A stretch of 64,000 nucleotides of DNA from an uncultured Tenacibaculum sp. (GTDB taxonomy: Bacteria; Bacteroidota; Bacteroidia; Flavobacteriales; Flavobacteriaceae), in the NCBI GenBank assembly GCA_947496185.1, contig CANMCD010000016.1, forward strand, positions 1-64,000, in the 5' to 3' direction. The notes below the pieces were generated by a model that did not search any database, was not told the DNA's origin, and was given only the letters and a program-made list of their open reading frames with translations. Each line of letters opens with the position of its first letter. The first letter of the stretch is position 1. The position numbers and the translations under genes are program-made. Positions 52,060 through 62,385 of this stretch are shown here, in pieces.

Positions 52060-53955
52060 TTAATCTACATTATCATGTAAAAACGAATTGTTTGAACGTA
52101 ATAAATCGTTATTATCTGTATTCAATGCGGTATCTGATTTACTAATATCTTTCTTATTATCAATATCTACCCCCAACCTTTTATAAGCTGGTTGACGTTC
52201 TATTTCATCGATATTTTTACTCACTTGATCCGCAAATTTATAATTGAAACCTTTCATTTTTTCACGTCTTTCCTTGGCACGTCTCTGCAACTCAGAAATG
52301 GTCAAACTCAACGGAGAAGCTTCATCGTCACTCCCACCAGTCTGCTCATCATCACTAGCTGTCTTAACTTCAAAATCTAACGCAGGATCTTCTTTTTTCT
52401 CCGTTTTTAACGAAGGGGTTGAACTTTTACCAATTGTTGGCTCTACATCAAACTCCTCTAAAATATAACGCTTTTTCACTTCTGGAGAATCAAACGCTAT
52501 TTCTTCAGAACTAACATTAATATTCTTAATTTCTTCTGTAGTTTCTATCAAGTCTGTATTTGGAATTACTTCCTCATAGGCACTCAAAGGTAAATCAAAC
52601 AATAAATCTTGTTGAATATATTGTGGTTTGGTTTCTTTCTTTACTTCTTTGACTACTGGTTTTACTTCTTTTTTAACTTCAGAAGCATTCGTAATAATAA
52701 AGTCATCTTCAGAAACAGCTTCAATGCTTATTTCATCATATACCACCTCAATATCCTTTATACGCTTACTAGTCACCACCAACGGTTCTTCTTCTTCCGC
52801 TTCTTCTAGTATATGAACTTTAGGCTTTTTAGGCTCTTTATATTCTTCAGCTAAAGGTTCATTAAAAGCAGGTGCTTTTTTAACCTTAGCGTCATCAAAA
52901 TTATAGGTTGCTTTTTGCTCATCTTCTAAGGTATGAACGATTTTTTTCACCTCAGTATTAGTAATATTACCTTGTTGATCTGCTGTAAAACCCGTGGCTA
53001 CTACAGTTACTGATAAGCCGTCCTCTAAAGATTCGTCCTCACCGATACCCATAATAATATTAGCATCATACCCAGCTTCTTCTTGGATATAATCATTGAT
53101 TTCTCCGATTTCATCTAAGGTTACCTCATTAGCACCAGAAACGATCAACAACAACACATTTTTAGCTCCTGTAATCTTATTATCATTAAGTAATGGAGAG
53201 TCCAACGCTTTTACAATAGCGTTTTTAGCTCGGTTTGCTCCTGATTCTTTTGCAGACCCCATGATCGCCGTACCACTATCAGACAATACGGTTTTTGCGT
53301 CGTGCAAGTCAATATTTTGTTTATAGTGATGAGTTATTACTTCTGCAATACCTTTAGCAGCCGTTGCTAACACCTCATCTGCTTTAGAAAACCCGGCTTT
53401 AAAACCTAAGTTCCCGTAAACTTCTCTTAGTTTATTATTATTGATTACAATAAGTGAATCAACATTATTACGAAGCTCATCAATACCTTTCTGAGCTTGT
53501 TTAGAGCGCATTCTTCCTTCAAATTGAAATGGCATCGTAACAATTCCTACTGTTAGGATGTCCATATCCTTTGCAATTTTTGCGATAATTGGGGCTGCCC
53601 CCGTACCTGTTCCTCCCCCCATACCAGCGGTAATAAATACCATTTTGGTATGCGTACTTAGCATTTGTTGTATTTCTTGGATACTCTCAGCTGCTGCTTG
53701 AGCTCCAATTTCTGGATTAGCACCCGCTCCTAATCCTGAGGTTAAATGTGCTCCTAATTGCACCTTGTTAGGTATTGGACTATTTTCCAATGCCTGAGCA
53801 TCAGTATTACAAATCACGAAATCAACTCCGTGAATTTGTTTACTGTACATGTGGTTTACAGCATTACTTCCTCCCCCTCCAACACCGATTACTTTAATGG
53901 CATTTGACTGTGTTTTTGGCATGTCGAACGAAATGTTATCAAATTCTGCGCTCAT
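52060..53955 (-). CDS. ftsZ: Cell division protein FtsZ with long C-terminal linker
   Basis: Tubulin-like GTPase that forms the division ring. 631 residues, far longer than the roughly 380 of E. coli. The GTPase domain has GGGGSNAVN at 26-34 and the tubulin signature [10 protein letters not shown] at 113-122, ending near residue 320. A 290-residue, Glu/Lys-rich, disordered linker follows. The C-terminal peptide [13 protein letters not shown] should bind FtsA, encoded just upstream. Long linkers are usual in Bacteroidota. Last fts gene of the cluster. Confidence 0.97.
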   Translation of the reverse strand: MSAEFDNISFDMPKTQSNAIKVIGVGGGGSNAVNHMYSKQIHGVDFVICNTDAQALENSPIPNKVQLGAHLTSGLGAGANPEIGAQAAAESIQEIQQMLSTHTKMVFITAGMGGGTGTGAAPIIAKIAKDMDILTVGIVTMPFQFEGRMRSKQAQKGIDELRNNVDSLIVINNNKLREVYGNLGFKAGFSKADEVLATAAKGIAEVITHHYKQNIDLHDAKTVLSDSGTAIMGSAKESGANRAKNAIVKALDSPLLNDNKITGAKNVLLLIVSGANEVTLDEIGEINDYIQEEAGYDANIIMGIGEDESLEDGLSVTVVATGFTADQQGNITNTEVKKIVHTLEDEQKATYNFDDAKVKKAPAFNEPLAEEYKEPKKPKVHILEEAEEEEPLVVTSKRIKDIEVVYDEISIEAVSEDDFIITNASEVKKEVKPVVKEVKKETKPQYIQQDLLFDLPLSAYEEVIPNTDLIETTEEIKNINVSSEEIAFDSPEVKKRYILEEFDVEPTIGKSSTPSLKTEKKEDPALDFEVKTASDDEQTGGSDDEASPLSLTISELQRRAKERREKMKGFNYKFADQVSKNIDEIERQPAYKRLGVDIDNKKDISKSDTALNTDNNDLLRSNNSFLHDNVD

Positions 53956-54034
53956 AATAACTTTTCTTTGGTTTAATTTTCATTTTACACAACTCCTTTA
54001 CGTAGGGGATAAAATAGAGTCTCTTATTTAATAT

Positions 54035-55378
54035 TTATTCAGCATTATCTAAAAATTCCTTGAAACGTTCGGTAAACTTTTCAAAAAAAGATTTAGTTCT
54101 CTGTTTCGGTTTTTCAACCTCAGTAATTAGTTCCTTTTTGGGTTCTTCTTCTGTTTTTCTTTCAAAAACAGGTTCTTGTTCTTTTTCAACTGTTCCTTTG
54201 GACAAGTCTTCTCTCGTTTGTTTTTCCAAACCTTCCATTAACAGACCTACAGCAGTAGCATACGCAGGACTCGACAATACTTCATCCGAGTCACCTGCCA
54301 AATGTTCGTTAGGAAACCCTATACGTACATCCATTCCCGTAATATATTCTACCAACTGGCGTAAGTGCTTTAATTGAGAACCTCCTCCCGTCAAAACAAT
54401 TCCTGCAATTAATTTTCCTTTTTGTGTTTCATGTCCATAATTTTTTATTTCTAAATACACGTGTTCAATAATTTCTTGCACACGGGCATGTATTATTTTT
54501 GATAAATTTTTCAAAGTAATCTCTTTGGGTTCTCTTCCTCTTAAACCAGGTATAGAAACAATTTCAGTTTCTTTATTTTCCCCTGGCCAAGCAGACCCAA
54601 ATTTCACTTTCAATAATTCAGCTTGTTTCTCGATAATAGAACATCCTTCTTTGATATCCTCAGTGATTACATTACCTCCAAACGGAATAACAGCCGTATG
54701 TCGTATAATTCCATCTTTAAAAATTGCCAAATCAGTAGTACCTCCACCTATATCAATCAAGGCAACTCCCGCCTCTTTTTCCTCTTGACTTAATACTGCC
54801 GAAGCTGAGGCTAAAGGCTCTAGAGTAATATCTGACAAATTAAGCCCTGCACTTTTTACACATCTCCCTATATTTCTAATAGAAGACACTTGCCCAACAA
54901 CTACATGAAAATTTGCTTCTAACCTACCTCCATACATCCCTATAGGCTCTTTAATTTCGGGTTGGCTATCGACCTTATATTCTTGTGGTAATACGTGAAT
55001 AATTTCTTCTCCCGGTAACATGACCAACTTATGTACTTGCTCTACCAAACACTCAATATCTACATCGTCAATTACCTCAAAGGACTTATTTCTGGTAATA
55101 TAATCACTATGATGTAAACTTCTAATATGCTGACCTGCAATACCCACAACAACCTCTTCGATTGCCTGTCCAGAAACACTTTGCGCTTCTTCAATGGCTT
55201 GCTGAATCGACTGAATCGTTTGTGTTATATTATTTACCACACCACGCTTAACGCCCAAACTTTTCGCTTTACCAATACCTAAAACTTCAATCTTACCGTA
55301 TTCGTTTTTACGACCAATCATGGCAACAATCTTGGTCGTTCCGATATCTAACCCAACTGCTATTTTATTGTTTTCCAT
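54035..55378 (-). CDS. ftsA: Cell division protein FtsA
   Basis: Actin-like protein that tethers FtsZ to the inner membrane. 447 residues from ATG 55378 (the frame opens eight codons earlier at 55402). ATP-site motifs AVGLDIGTTKIVAMIG, GVALIDIGGGTTDLAIFKDG and GIVLTGGGSQLKHL. A Glu/Lys-rich linker after residue 390 leads to the amphipathic membrane helix FFEKFTERFKEFLDNAE at the very C-terminus. The ATG overlaps the ftsQ 3' end by 14 bases. The small ORF at 30653 has a closely similar tail. Confidence 0.96.
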   Translation of the reverse strand: MENNKIAVGLDIGTTKIVAMIGRKNEYGKIEVLGIGKAKSLGVKRGVVNNITQTIQSIQQAIEEAQSVSGQAIEEVVVGIAGQHIRSLHHSDYITRNKSFEVIDDVDIECLVEQVHKLVMLPGEEIIHVLPQEYKVDSQPEIKEPIGMYGGRLEANFHVVVGQVSSIRNIGRCVKSAGLNLSDITLEPLASASAVLSQEEKEAGVALIDIGGGTTDLAIFKDGIIRHTAVIPFGGNVITEDIKEGCSIIEKQAELLKVKFGSAWPGENKETEIVSIPGLRGREPKEITLKNLSKIIHARVQEIIEHVYLEIKNYGHETQKGKLIAGIVLTGGGSQLKHLRQLVEYITGMDVRIGFPNEHLAGDSDEVLSSPAYATAVGLLMEGLEKQTREDLSKGTVEKEQEPVFERKTEEEPKKELITEVEKPKQRTKSFFEKFTERFKEFLDNAE

Positions 55379-56105
55379 CTTGATTTTGCTTTGTGCACAC
55401 AACTTGGTTGTGATATTTTACATTCACTAATTTATACTTCTTAATCGATCCGTCTAACAATGTCTTATTATAAAACGCTTTTAACTTTCTAAGTTTTTGT
55501 TGCGCATTTTTATAAGAGCCAAACAAGATCTTATAACTACCCGTTCGAACAGAAAAAACATATTCATTTTGGGCATTTCTTTCAATGGCGATTATTTCTT
55601 TTTTAAAAAAATCATCACCTAATATAACATCCATCAACAACGCCAACTCACTAATATCATCTGCGTCATTCAATCCTGAAACTAAAGGCACTCTAGCCGA
55701 AAAATTTTCTGACAAAGGAATACTAACCCCATATTTATCAACATAAAAAGAAGTTCCTTTATCCACAACTCTAGCCATTGGCTTTCGTTGTTTTATGAGC
55801 GTTTTCAACACCCCATCAATAGACAAAAAAACAGTTGCTTTTTCTACGTAAGGGTTAGCTGAAACATTGGTTTCTACAGCGTGTAAATCTACTACACTTT
55901 TTGGTTGGTTTTTAATAAATTTTTCATTTTGTATCAACATTTTATCAACGACATTGTGTGTTAAGAAGTTATTATCTCCCTCAGCAAACTCCACCGCAAT
56001 CTTTTTAACTTTTTTTCTAGCATTTCTATCTGAAGTAAAAGCGTACAGAAAGAGTATAAAGCTCACTAAGAGTACAAATGACATATATGTTTTTAGTTTT
56101 TTCAT
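55365..56105 (-). CDS. ftsQ: Cell division protein FtsQ
   Basis: 246 residues: short cytoplasmic start, one transmembrane helix (TYMSFVLLVSFILFLYAF), then a periplasmic POTRA-like region (AVEFAEGDNNFLTHNVVDKMLIQNEKF) and the FtsQ beta domain with ERNAQNEYVFSVRTGSYKILFG. Sequence drift in FtsQ is strong, so position between murC and ftsA is key support. It overlaps murC by 4 bases and ftsA by 14. Recruits FtsB/FtsL and FtsW-FtsI. Confidence 0.9.
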   Translation of the reverse strand: MKKLKTYMSFVLLVSFILFLYAFTSDRNARKKVKKIAVEFAEGDNNFLTHNVVDKMLIQNEKFIKNQPKSVVDLHAVETNVSANPYVEKATVFLSIDGVLKTLIKQRKPMARVVDKGTSFYVDKYGVSIPLSENFSARVPLVSGLNDADDISELALLMDVILGDDFFKKEIIAIERNAQNEYVFSVRTGSYKILFGSYKNAQQKLRKLKAFYNKTLLDGSIKKYKLVNVKYHNQVVCTKQNQDGKQ

Positions 56106-57457
56106 CTAATCAAACTATATTTTTCTTCTAGTTGTTGCTTTACTTTATCTACTAATAACCCAATATCTCCTGCCCCCATTAATACTACTACATCCGCTGT
56201 CGTATCTAACACATAAGAGCTCATATTTTTTTTAGTCACTAGTCTTTTTTTCTCTAGCGTCATTTTATCCAATAACCAAGACGAAGTCACCCCTTCAATG
56301 GGTTTTTCTCGGGCTGGGTAAATTTCCATTAACCCTACTTCATCAAACTTAGAAAGCGCCACTGCAAATTCCTCTGAAAAATCACGAGTTCTACTATATA
56401 AATGTGGCTGAAAGACTGCCAATACTTTTTTATCAGGATACATCAATCTCACTGCCTGATGCACCGCCATTATCTCAGTTGGATGATGGGCATAATCGTC
56501 GATCAACACAACTTCTTTAGTACGTATCTTATAAGAAAAACGTCTTTTTACTCCTAAAAAACTAGCAATCCTTTCTTTAACAACATCCATTGACACCCCA
56601 TAAATATCTGACATAGCTATAGCCGCCATTGCATTCATTAAATTATGATGTCCGGGCAAATGAAAAGTCCAATCCTTACAAATTGACCTAGGGGTCTGTA
56701 CATCAAACCTATAAGCCCCTTCCGAAATTTCTACATTTTTTGCAAAATAATCAGCAGACTCTTCTACAGCATAGGTAACTCCTTCTAACGGCAACCCTTT
56801 AGCCACAACCACTTCTCCTGAAACCTTACCAATAAACTCCGAAAAAGAAGCTGTTAAAGAATCTTTCTCTCCATAAATATCCAAATGATCTGCATCCATT
56901 GAGGTTACACAAGCAATATTTGGAGATAACTTTAAAAAAGACCTATCAAATTCGTCTGCTTCCACTACAGAAACCTCATCACCTCCCAACACTAAATTTG
57001 ACTGGTAATTTTCCGAAATTCCACCTAAAAAAGATGTAGCTGACTCAGACTCCATGATATGTCCCAAAATTGCAGAAGTAGTTGTTTTACCATGTGTTCC
57101 TGCAACTGCTAAACAGAACGTACTTTTAGTTATTTCTCCTAATATTTCTGCTCTTTTATATATATTAAATGCATTTTCTTTAAAAAACTTAATTTCTTTA
57201 TGTTCCAATGAAATGGCTGGAGTATATACAACTATTGTCGTTTCCTTATCTTGAAACGACTGTGGAATCATTGCAATTTCTTCTGTATAATGAATAGCAA
57301 CCCCCAGCGCTGATAGCGATGCCGTAATAGGCGTTTTCGTCTTATCATACCCTGCTACTTTTTTACCATTTTTTACAAAATATGTAGCAATAGCACTCAT
57401 ACCGATCCCTCCTATTCCAATAAAATAAACATTATGTATGTCTTTTAATTTCATCAA
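56102..57457 (-). CDS. murC: UDP-N-acetylmuramate--L-alanine ligase
   Basis: Adds L-Ala to UDP-MurNAc, the first residue of the stem peptide. 451 residues. N-terminal Rossmann motif VYFIGIGGIGMSAIA, ATP loop VAGTHGKTTTSAILGHI near residue 120, central FDRSFLKLSPNIACVTSMDADHLDIYG, and C-terminal IDDYAHHPTEI and FQPHLYSRTRDF, all MurC hallmarks. Between murG (4-base gap) and ftsQ (4-base overlap). Confidence 0.97.
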   Translation of the reverse strand: MMKLKDIHNVYFIGIGGIGMSAIATYFVKNGKKVAGYDKTKTPITASLSALGVAIHYTEEIAMIPQSFQDKETTIVVYTPAISLEHKEIKFFKENAFNIYKRAEILGEITKSTFCLAVAGTHGKTTTSAILGHIMESESATSFLGGISENYQSNLVLGGDEVSVVEADEFDRSFLKLSPNIACVTSMDADHLDIYGEKDSLTASFSEFIGKVSGEVVVAKGLPLEGVTYAVEESADYFAKNVEISEGAYRFDVQTPRSICKDWTFHLPGHHNLMNAMAAIAMSDIYGVSMDVVKERIASFLGVKRRFSYKIRTKEVVLIDDYAHHPTEIMAVHQAVRLMYPDKKVLAVFQPHLYSRTRDFSEEFAVALSKFDEVGLMEIYPAREKPIEGVTSSWLLDKMTLEKKRLVTKKNMSSYVLDTTADVVVLMGAGDIGLLVDKVKQQLEEKYSLIR

Positions 57458-57461
57458 TTTC

Positions 57462-58571
57462 TTATTCCGAAAATACTTTACCCTTTATTATCTTCTCTAA
57501 CTCGTTAACGATATCACTCGTTGCATTTGGCAAAGCCATTGTCTTTATATTCTCACTTAAACTCTCTTGCTTCCCTTTATCTTTTAGCAATGTTTCTAAT
57601 ACTATTGGAAATGTATCCAGTTCTGATTCCTTTACTAATATTGCTCCATGCTTATCAACAACTGCCTTTGCATTTTTAGTTTGATGATCTTCCGCTACAT
57701 TTGGTGAAGGAATAAAAATGGTTGGTTTTCCTACAATACACAATTCCGACACCGAACTTGCCCCCGCTCTAGACACTATAAAATCAGCTGCAGCATAAGC
57801 CAAGTCCATTCTATTTAAAAACTGGTGCACTTGAACTGTTTCTTCTTTATTATATTGTTTATATTCATCAAAATACAATTTCCCACATTGCCAAATCACC
57901 TGTATACCTTGTTTCTTAAAAAAATCAATTTCTTTAGCAATCAATTCATTAATCCTTCTAGCTCCTAAACTCCCTCCCAATACCAACAAAGTCTTTTTTG
58001 TTGATTTTAATGTAAAATACTGTTTTGCCTCCGCTTTTTTTGCATGAATTAAAAGCAGGTCTTGTCGAACAGGATTTCCAGTTTTTATAATTTTACTTGA
58101 TGGAAAAAATCGTTCTAAATGGTCATAAGCTACACATATCTTTTGCGCTGTTTTAGCCAACCACTTATTTGTTATTCCTGGATAAGAGTTTTGCTCTTGT
58201 ATCAATGTAGGAATCTTTCTTTTATTAGCCATCATTAAAGTAGGTCCACTTGCGAATCCCCCCGTACCTACAACCACATGTGGTTTAAATTTTCTGATAA
58301 TATTCCCTGCTTTCCACATACTACTGAACAACTTTATAGGAAATAATAGATTTTTAAACGTTAGTTTACGTTGAATTCCAGAAATCCATAGTCCTTTAAT
58401 ATCATAACCTGCCTGTGGAACTTTCTCCATCTCCATTTTATCCTTCGCACCTACAAACAGAATATTGGTTTTAGGATACCTTACCTTAATTTCATTGGCA
58501 ATGGCGATTGCAGGGTAAATATGCCCTCCTGTTCCTCCTCCACTTATGATCACATTAACTGACTCGTCCAT
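57462..58571 (-). CDS. murG: Lipid II synthase (GlcNAc transferase) MurG
   Basis: Transfers GlcNAc from UDP-GlcNAc to lipid I at the inner face of the membrane. 369 residues, GT28 fold. The glycine loops [19 protein letters not shown] at the N-terminus and [19 protein letters not shown] in the second domain, and the C-terminal donor-site region [35 protein letters not shown], are diagnostic. Sits between ftsW (35-base gap) and murC. Confidence 0.97.
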   Translation of the reverse strand: MDESVNVIISGGGTGGHIYPAIAIANEIKVRYPKTNILFVGAKDKMEMEKVPQAGYDIKGLWISGIQRKLTFKNLLFPIKLFSSMWKAGNIIRKFKPHVVVGTGGFASGPTLMMANKRKIPTLIQEQNSYPGITNKWLAKTAQKICVAYDHLERFFPSSKIIKTGNPVRQDLLLIHAKKAEAKQYFTLKSTKKTLLVLGGSLGARRINELIAKEIDFFKKQGIQVIWQCGKLYFDEYKQYNKEETVQVHQFLNRMDLAYAAADFIVSRAGASSVSELCIVGKPTIFIPSPNVAEDHQTKNAKAVVDKHGAILVKESELDTFPIVLETLLKDKGKQESLSENIKTMALPNATSDIVNELEKIIKGKVFSE

Positions 58572-58606
58572 TTAACTACTCTTTTTATTCAACTATCTAT
58601 TTTCTA

Positions 58607-59794
58607 CTATACCGTTTCATGCAAAATATCTAAAGGGTTATCGTCTAAAATTGTTTCTTCTGTTTCATTTTTCGAAGCACTAACACTCAATATCATTCCC
58701 AAAGCAAAACAGGTCATCCAAATAGAAGTACCTCCACTACTTATTAATGGCAATGTTTGCCCTGTTACTGGAAGTACATTTACTGCCACTGCCATATTTA
58801 CAATTGCTTGAAATACTATAGGAATTCCCACACCCACCACCATCAAAGTGGCAAAAATGGTATTTGCTTTTTTCGCCGTTATCAGAATTCTAAACATCAA
58901 TAGGAAATAAATAAACACTACCAATAAAGCACCGATTAATCCATACTCCTCTACTATAATTGCATAAATAAAGTCAGAAGAAGATTGCGGCAAAAAGTTT
59001 TTTTGTACACTTTTCCCTGGTCCTTTCCCTATCATCCCCCCAGTAGCAATCGCTATTTTAGCTTTCTCGACCTGATAGCCTTCTTGCCCATTTGGCTTAG
59101 AAAAACTCTCTAGCCTACTTTGCCAAGTATTAATACGATTTGGCATAGCATCAGGAAAAGCCTTTACTACCAAAATAAAAAACAATAGAGAAAATAAGCT
59201 TATAAACAATATATACCCAATGTATTTTAAAGGATAACCACCAATATAAGACACCAGTAAAATCATACTAAAAAACATGGCTGTAGTAGAGAAATTTGCT
59301 GGAAGTACTAAAAGCAAAATAGCACCTACAGGCAACCACAATTGAGATAAACTTTCTTTAAAGCTAATTACTTTTTCTTTGTTTTTTGCTAAATACCTAG
59401 CTACATACACCATTAAAACCAACCCAGCCAGTGTCGATGTTTGAAACCCTATACCTACAAAAGGAATACGAATCCATCTACTAGCATTAGCCCCTTCTAC
59501 CACTTTACCTTGCGCTAGGGTAAATATCAATAATAATATTACTACAGGAAGCATAATCACAGACCCTCCACTAAAATAACGATAGGGTATCTTGTGCGTT
59601 CCATAAATAATAGCAAAGCCCGTAATAAGCAATACTACATGCTTAACTAAATGCCCCAAAGTCGAGCCATTTCCTACAACATACACCAAATTGGTACTTG
59701 CACTATATACTGGCATAAATGAGAATATCGCTAAAACCGTCACTATTGCCCAAATAGCTCTATCCCCTTTAATATGTTGTAAAATAGATTTCAT
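58607..59794 (-). CDS. ftsW: Septal peptidoglycan polymerase FtsW (SEDS)
   Basis: 395 residues, ten membrane helices. SEDS motifs: SRWIRIPFVGIGFQTSTLAGLVLM near residue 105, LLVLPANFSTTAMFF near 160, and GQEGYQVEKAKIAIATGGMIGKGPGKSVQKNFLPQSSSDFIYAIIVEEYGL near 235-285 (extracellular loop with catalytic Asp), then LPVTGQTLPLISSGGTS. The cluster position between murD and murG and the PVTGQTLPL motif distinguish it from RodA at 36.8 kb. It works with FtsI, partly visible at the right edge. Confidence 0.96.
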   Translation of the reverse strand: MKSILQHIKGDRAIWAIVTVLAIFSFMPVYSASTNLVYVVGNGSTLGHLVKHVVLLITGFAIIYGTHKIPYRYFSGGSVIMLPVVILLLIFTLAQGKVVEGANASRWIRIPFVGIGFQTSTLAGLVLMVYVARYLAKNKEKVISFKESLSQLWLPVGAILLLVLPANFSTTAMFFSMILLVSYIGGYPLKYIGYILFISLFSLLFFILVVKAFPDAMPNRINTWQSRLESFSKPNGQEGYQVEKAKIAIATGGMIGKGPGKSVQKNFLPQSSSDFIYAIIVEEYGLIGALLVVFIYFLLMFRILITAKKANTIFATLMVVGVGIPIVFQAIVNMAVAVNVLPVTGQTLPLISSGGTSIWMTCFALGMILSVSASKNETEETILDDNPLDILHETV

Positions 59795-59820
59795 CTATAA
59801 TCTTCCCTTAATTTATATTG

Positions 59821-61155
59821 TTATAAATTTTTTACAGCTTCTTTAAATTTCGTTCCTCTATCCTCGTAGCTTGTAAACAAATCAAAACTAGCACATGCAG
59901 GTGACAACAATACATTATCTCCTTTATTAGCTATTTTATGAGCTACTTTTACCGCTTCCTCAGCACCTGCTGTCTCTACCAAAACATCCACCACACTTTG
60001 AAAAGTGTGTATAATCTTTTGATTATCCAACCCTAAACAGACTATACCCTTAACTTTTTCTCTTACTAAAGGTAATAAGTCATTATAATCATTTCCTTTA
60101 TCTACCCCTCCTACTATCCAAACCGTTGGATTATCCATACATTCTAAGGCATAAAAAGCAGCATTTACATTTGTTGCCTTACTATCGTTTATGTACTGTA
60201 TCCCATTTACTTTCTGAACATTTTCCAATCGATGTTCAACACCTTCAAAATCTGACAGGCTCTCAGCAATAGTTTGTTTTCTGGCTTTTAGTAGTTTGGC
60301 AGCCATGGCAGATGCCATCGCATTTTTTATATTATGTTTTCCTTGTAGTTTTAAATCTTTAACATCCATTAGTACTTCTTGAGTATTATATTTTAGTATT
60401 ATCTTATCTTCTTTTATATAAGCCCCTAAAGACAGCTCTTTTTCCAATGAAAAAGGAATTAACTGGGCTTTAATCGAATTATTTTCCAACCACGAAACAA
60501 TCACATCATCATCTGCATCATAGATTAAAAAATCATTCTCAGTTTGGTTCTTTGTTATCCTAAACTTTGAAGCAACGTATTTATTAAAATCATTATCATA
60601 ACGATCTAAATGATCGGGAGTAATATTAGTTAAAATCGCTATATGCAAATGAAAAGCATTAATCCCATCTAACTGAAAACTACTCAGTTCTAACACATAA
60701 CTTTCGTAATTAGCCTCAGCAACTTGCTGTGCAAAACTTTTCCCTATATTACCTGCAATTCCGACATTCAATCCTGCATTTTTCAATAGGTGATGCGTAA
60801 TCATAGTAGTGGTGGTCTTTCCATTTGACCCTGTAATCCCTACTATCAACGCATCGGTGTAGCTACTCGCAAATTCTATCTCTGATATAACCGCTATACG
60901 TCTCTTAATTAATTTTTTAATTAAAGGCACGTTATCAGGAATACCTGGACTTTTCATAACAACATCCGCATTAAAAACCTTTTCTTCTGAATGCTTACCT
61001 TCCTCAAAGATTATATTACTTTGTAATAGAACTTTTTTATAATGTTCTCCAATAATTTTTTTATCCGATACAAAAACATCGAACCCTCGTTGTTTTCCAA
61101 GAATAGCAGTTCCTACTCCACTTTCTCCTGCCCCTAAAACTACGAGTCGTTTCAT
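59821..61155 (-). CDS. murD: UDP-N-acetylmuramoylalanine--D-glutamate ligase
   Basis: Adds D-Glu to UDP-MurNAc-L-Ala. 444 residues. N-terminal LVVLGAGESGVGTAILGKQRGFDVFVSD, ATP loop GITGSNGKTTTTMITHHLL near residue 111, LSSFQLDGINAFHLHIAILTNITPDHLDRY, INDSKATNVNAAFYAL, and C-terminal LLSPACASFDLFTSYEDRGTKFKEAV, all typical. Its start codon directly abuts the mraY stop (no gap), so translation is coupled. Confidence 0.97.
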   Translation of the reverse strand: MKRLVVLGAGESGVGTAILGKQRGFDVFVSDKKIIGEHYKKVLLQSNIIFEEGKHSEEKVFNADVVMKSPGIPDNVPLIKKLIKRRIAVISEIEFASSYTDALIVGITGSNGKTTTTMITHHLLKNAGLNVGIAGNIGKSFAQQVAEANYESYVLELSSFQLDGINAFHLHIAILTNITPDHLDRYDNDFNKYVASKFRITKNQTENDFLIYDADDDVIVSWLENNSIKAQLIPFSLEKELSLGAYIKEDKIILKYNTQEVLMDVKDLKLQGKHNIKNAMASAMAAKLLKARKQTIAESLSDFEGVEHRLENVQKVNGIQYINDSKATNVNAAFYALECMDNPTVWIVGGVDKGNDYNDLLPLVREKVKGIVCLGLDNQKIIHTFQSVVDVLVETAGAEEAVKVAHKIANKGDNVLLSPACASFDLFTSYEDRGTKFKEAVKNL

Positions 61156-62382
61156 TTATCTTATTTTTAATGTTATAATGGTAAAAACAGCCAATAATAT
61201 CCCCACAATCCAAAACCTATTTACGATCTTACTCTCATGATACCCCAATTTTTGGTAATGATGATGTAAGGGTGACATCTTAAAAATGCGCCTCCCTTCT
61301 CCAAACTTCTTTTTAGTGTATTTGAAATAAGCAACCTGCAATAAAACGGACAAGTTTTCCATTACAAAAATTCCTGCCAAAATAGGCAACAGTAATTCTT
61401 TACGAATTGCCATCGCTATCACAGCAATTATACCTCCAATTGTCAAACTTCCCGTATCTCCCATAAAAATTTGGGCAGGATAAGTATTATACCATAAAAA
61501 ACCAATCAATGCTCCTGCAAAGGTGAAGGTAAACACAGCCATTTCTCCCGACATCGGTATATACATTACATCTAAATATTCTGCAAAAATGATATTCCCA
61601 GACACCCAAGCAAAAATAGCTAAGGCTATCACCATAATAGCAGAAGAACCTGCTGCCAACCCATCAATTCCATCTGTTAAATTCGCACCATTAGATACTG
61701 CAGTTACTAAAAAAACTGCAACAAAAATGAACACGATCCATCCATACTTTTCATAACCATCACCCAAAAAGACCAATCCTTTTGCATAATCTAATTCGTT
61801 ATGTTTCAGAAAGGGCACAGTCGTTTTTATAGATTTATGTGCTTCACCAAAAACAACTTTTCTTCCATTTTGCTGAACAATTTGCTGGCTTTCTGGCAAC
61901 TGTTCTTTAATCGTTACATCAGGATGAAAATATAACATCCCACCAACAATCAATCCAAGCCCTACCTGACCTAAAACCTTAAATTTACCTTGTAAACCAT
62001 CTTTATTTTTTCTAAACACCTTTATATAATCATCTGCAAAACCTATCAACCCCATCCAAACGGTAGTGATTATCAAAATAATTATATAGATATTATCTAA
62101 TCTCGCTAACAATAACACAGGAATTAACGTTCCTAAAATAATAATCACTCCCCCCATAGTTGGAGTTCCTGCTTTTTGAACCTGACCTTCTAATCCTAAA
62201 TCACGTATAGATTCTCCAATTTGTTTTGCTCTTAAAAAATCAATAATCTTTTTACCAAAAATCATCGTAATCAAAAGTGATAACATAAAGGCGGCAGCTG
62301 CTCTAAACGTTATATACCGAAACACACTTGCTCCTGTCAAGCTAAATTCATTCTCCAAGTATTCAAACAAATAATACAACAT
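61156..62382 (-). CDS. mraY: Phospho-MurNAc-pentapeptide transferase MraY
   Basis: Makes lipid I by moving phospho-MurNAc-pentapeptide to undecaprenyl phosphate. 408 residues, ten membrane helices, longer than the E. coli protein because of a loop near residues 150-200 ([27 protein letters not shown]...), common in Bacteroidota. Motifs: [60 protein letters not shown] and [23 protein letters not shown]. Gap of 3 bases from murE. Confidence 0.97.
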   Translation of the reverse strand: MLYYLFEYLENEFSLTGASVFRYITFRAAAAFMLSLLITMIFGKKIIDFLRAKQIGESIRDLGLEGQVQKAGTPTMGGVIIILGTLIPVLLLARLDNIYIIILIITTVWMGLIGFADDYIKVFRKNKDGLQGKFKVLGQVGLGLIVGGMLYFHPDVTIKEQLPESQQIVQQNGRKVVFGEAHKSIKTTVPFLKHNELDYAKGLVFLGDGYEKYGWIVFIFVAVFLVTAVSNGANLTDGIDGLAAGSSAIMVIALAIFAWVSGNIIFAEYLDVMYIPMSGEMAVFTFTFAGALIGFLWYNTYPAQIFMGDTGSLTIGGIIAVIAMAIRKELLLPILAGIFVMENLSVLLQVAYFKYTKKKFGEGRRIFKMSPLHHHYQKLGYHESKIVNRFWIVGILLAVFTIITLKIR

Positions 62383-62385
62383 CCG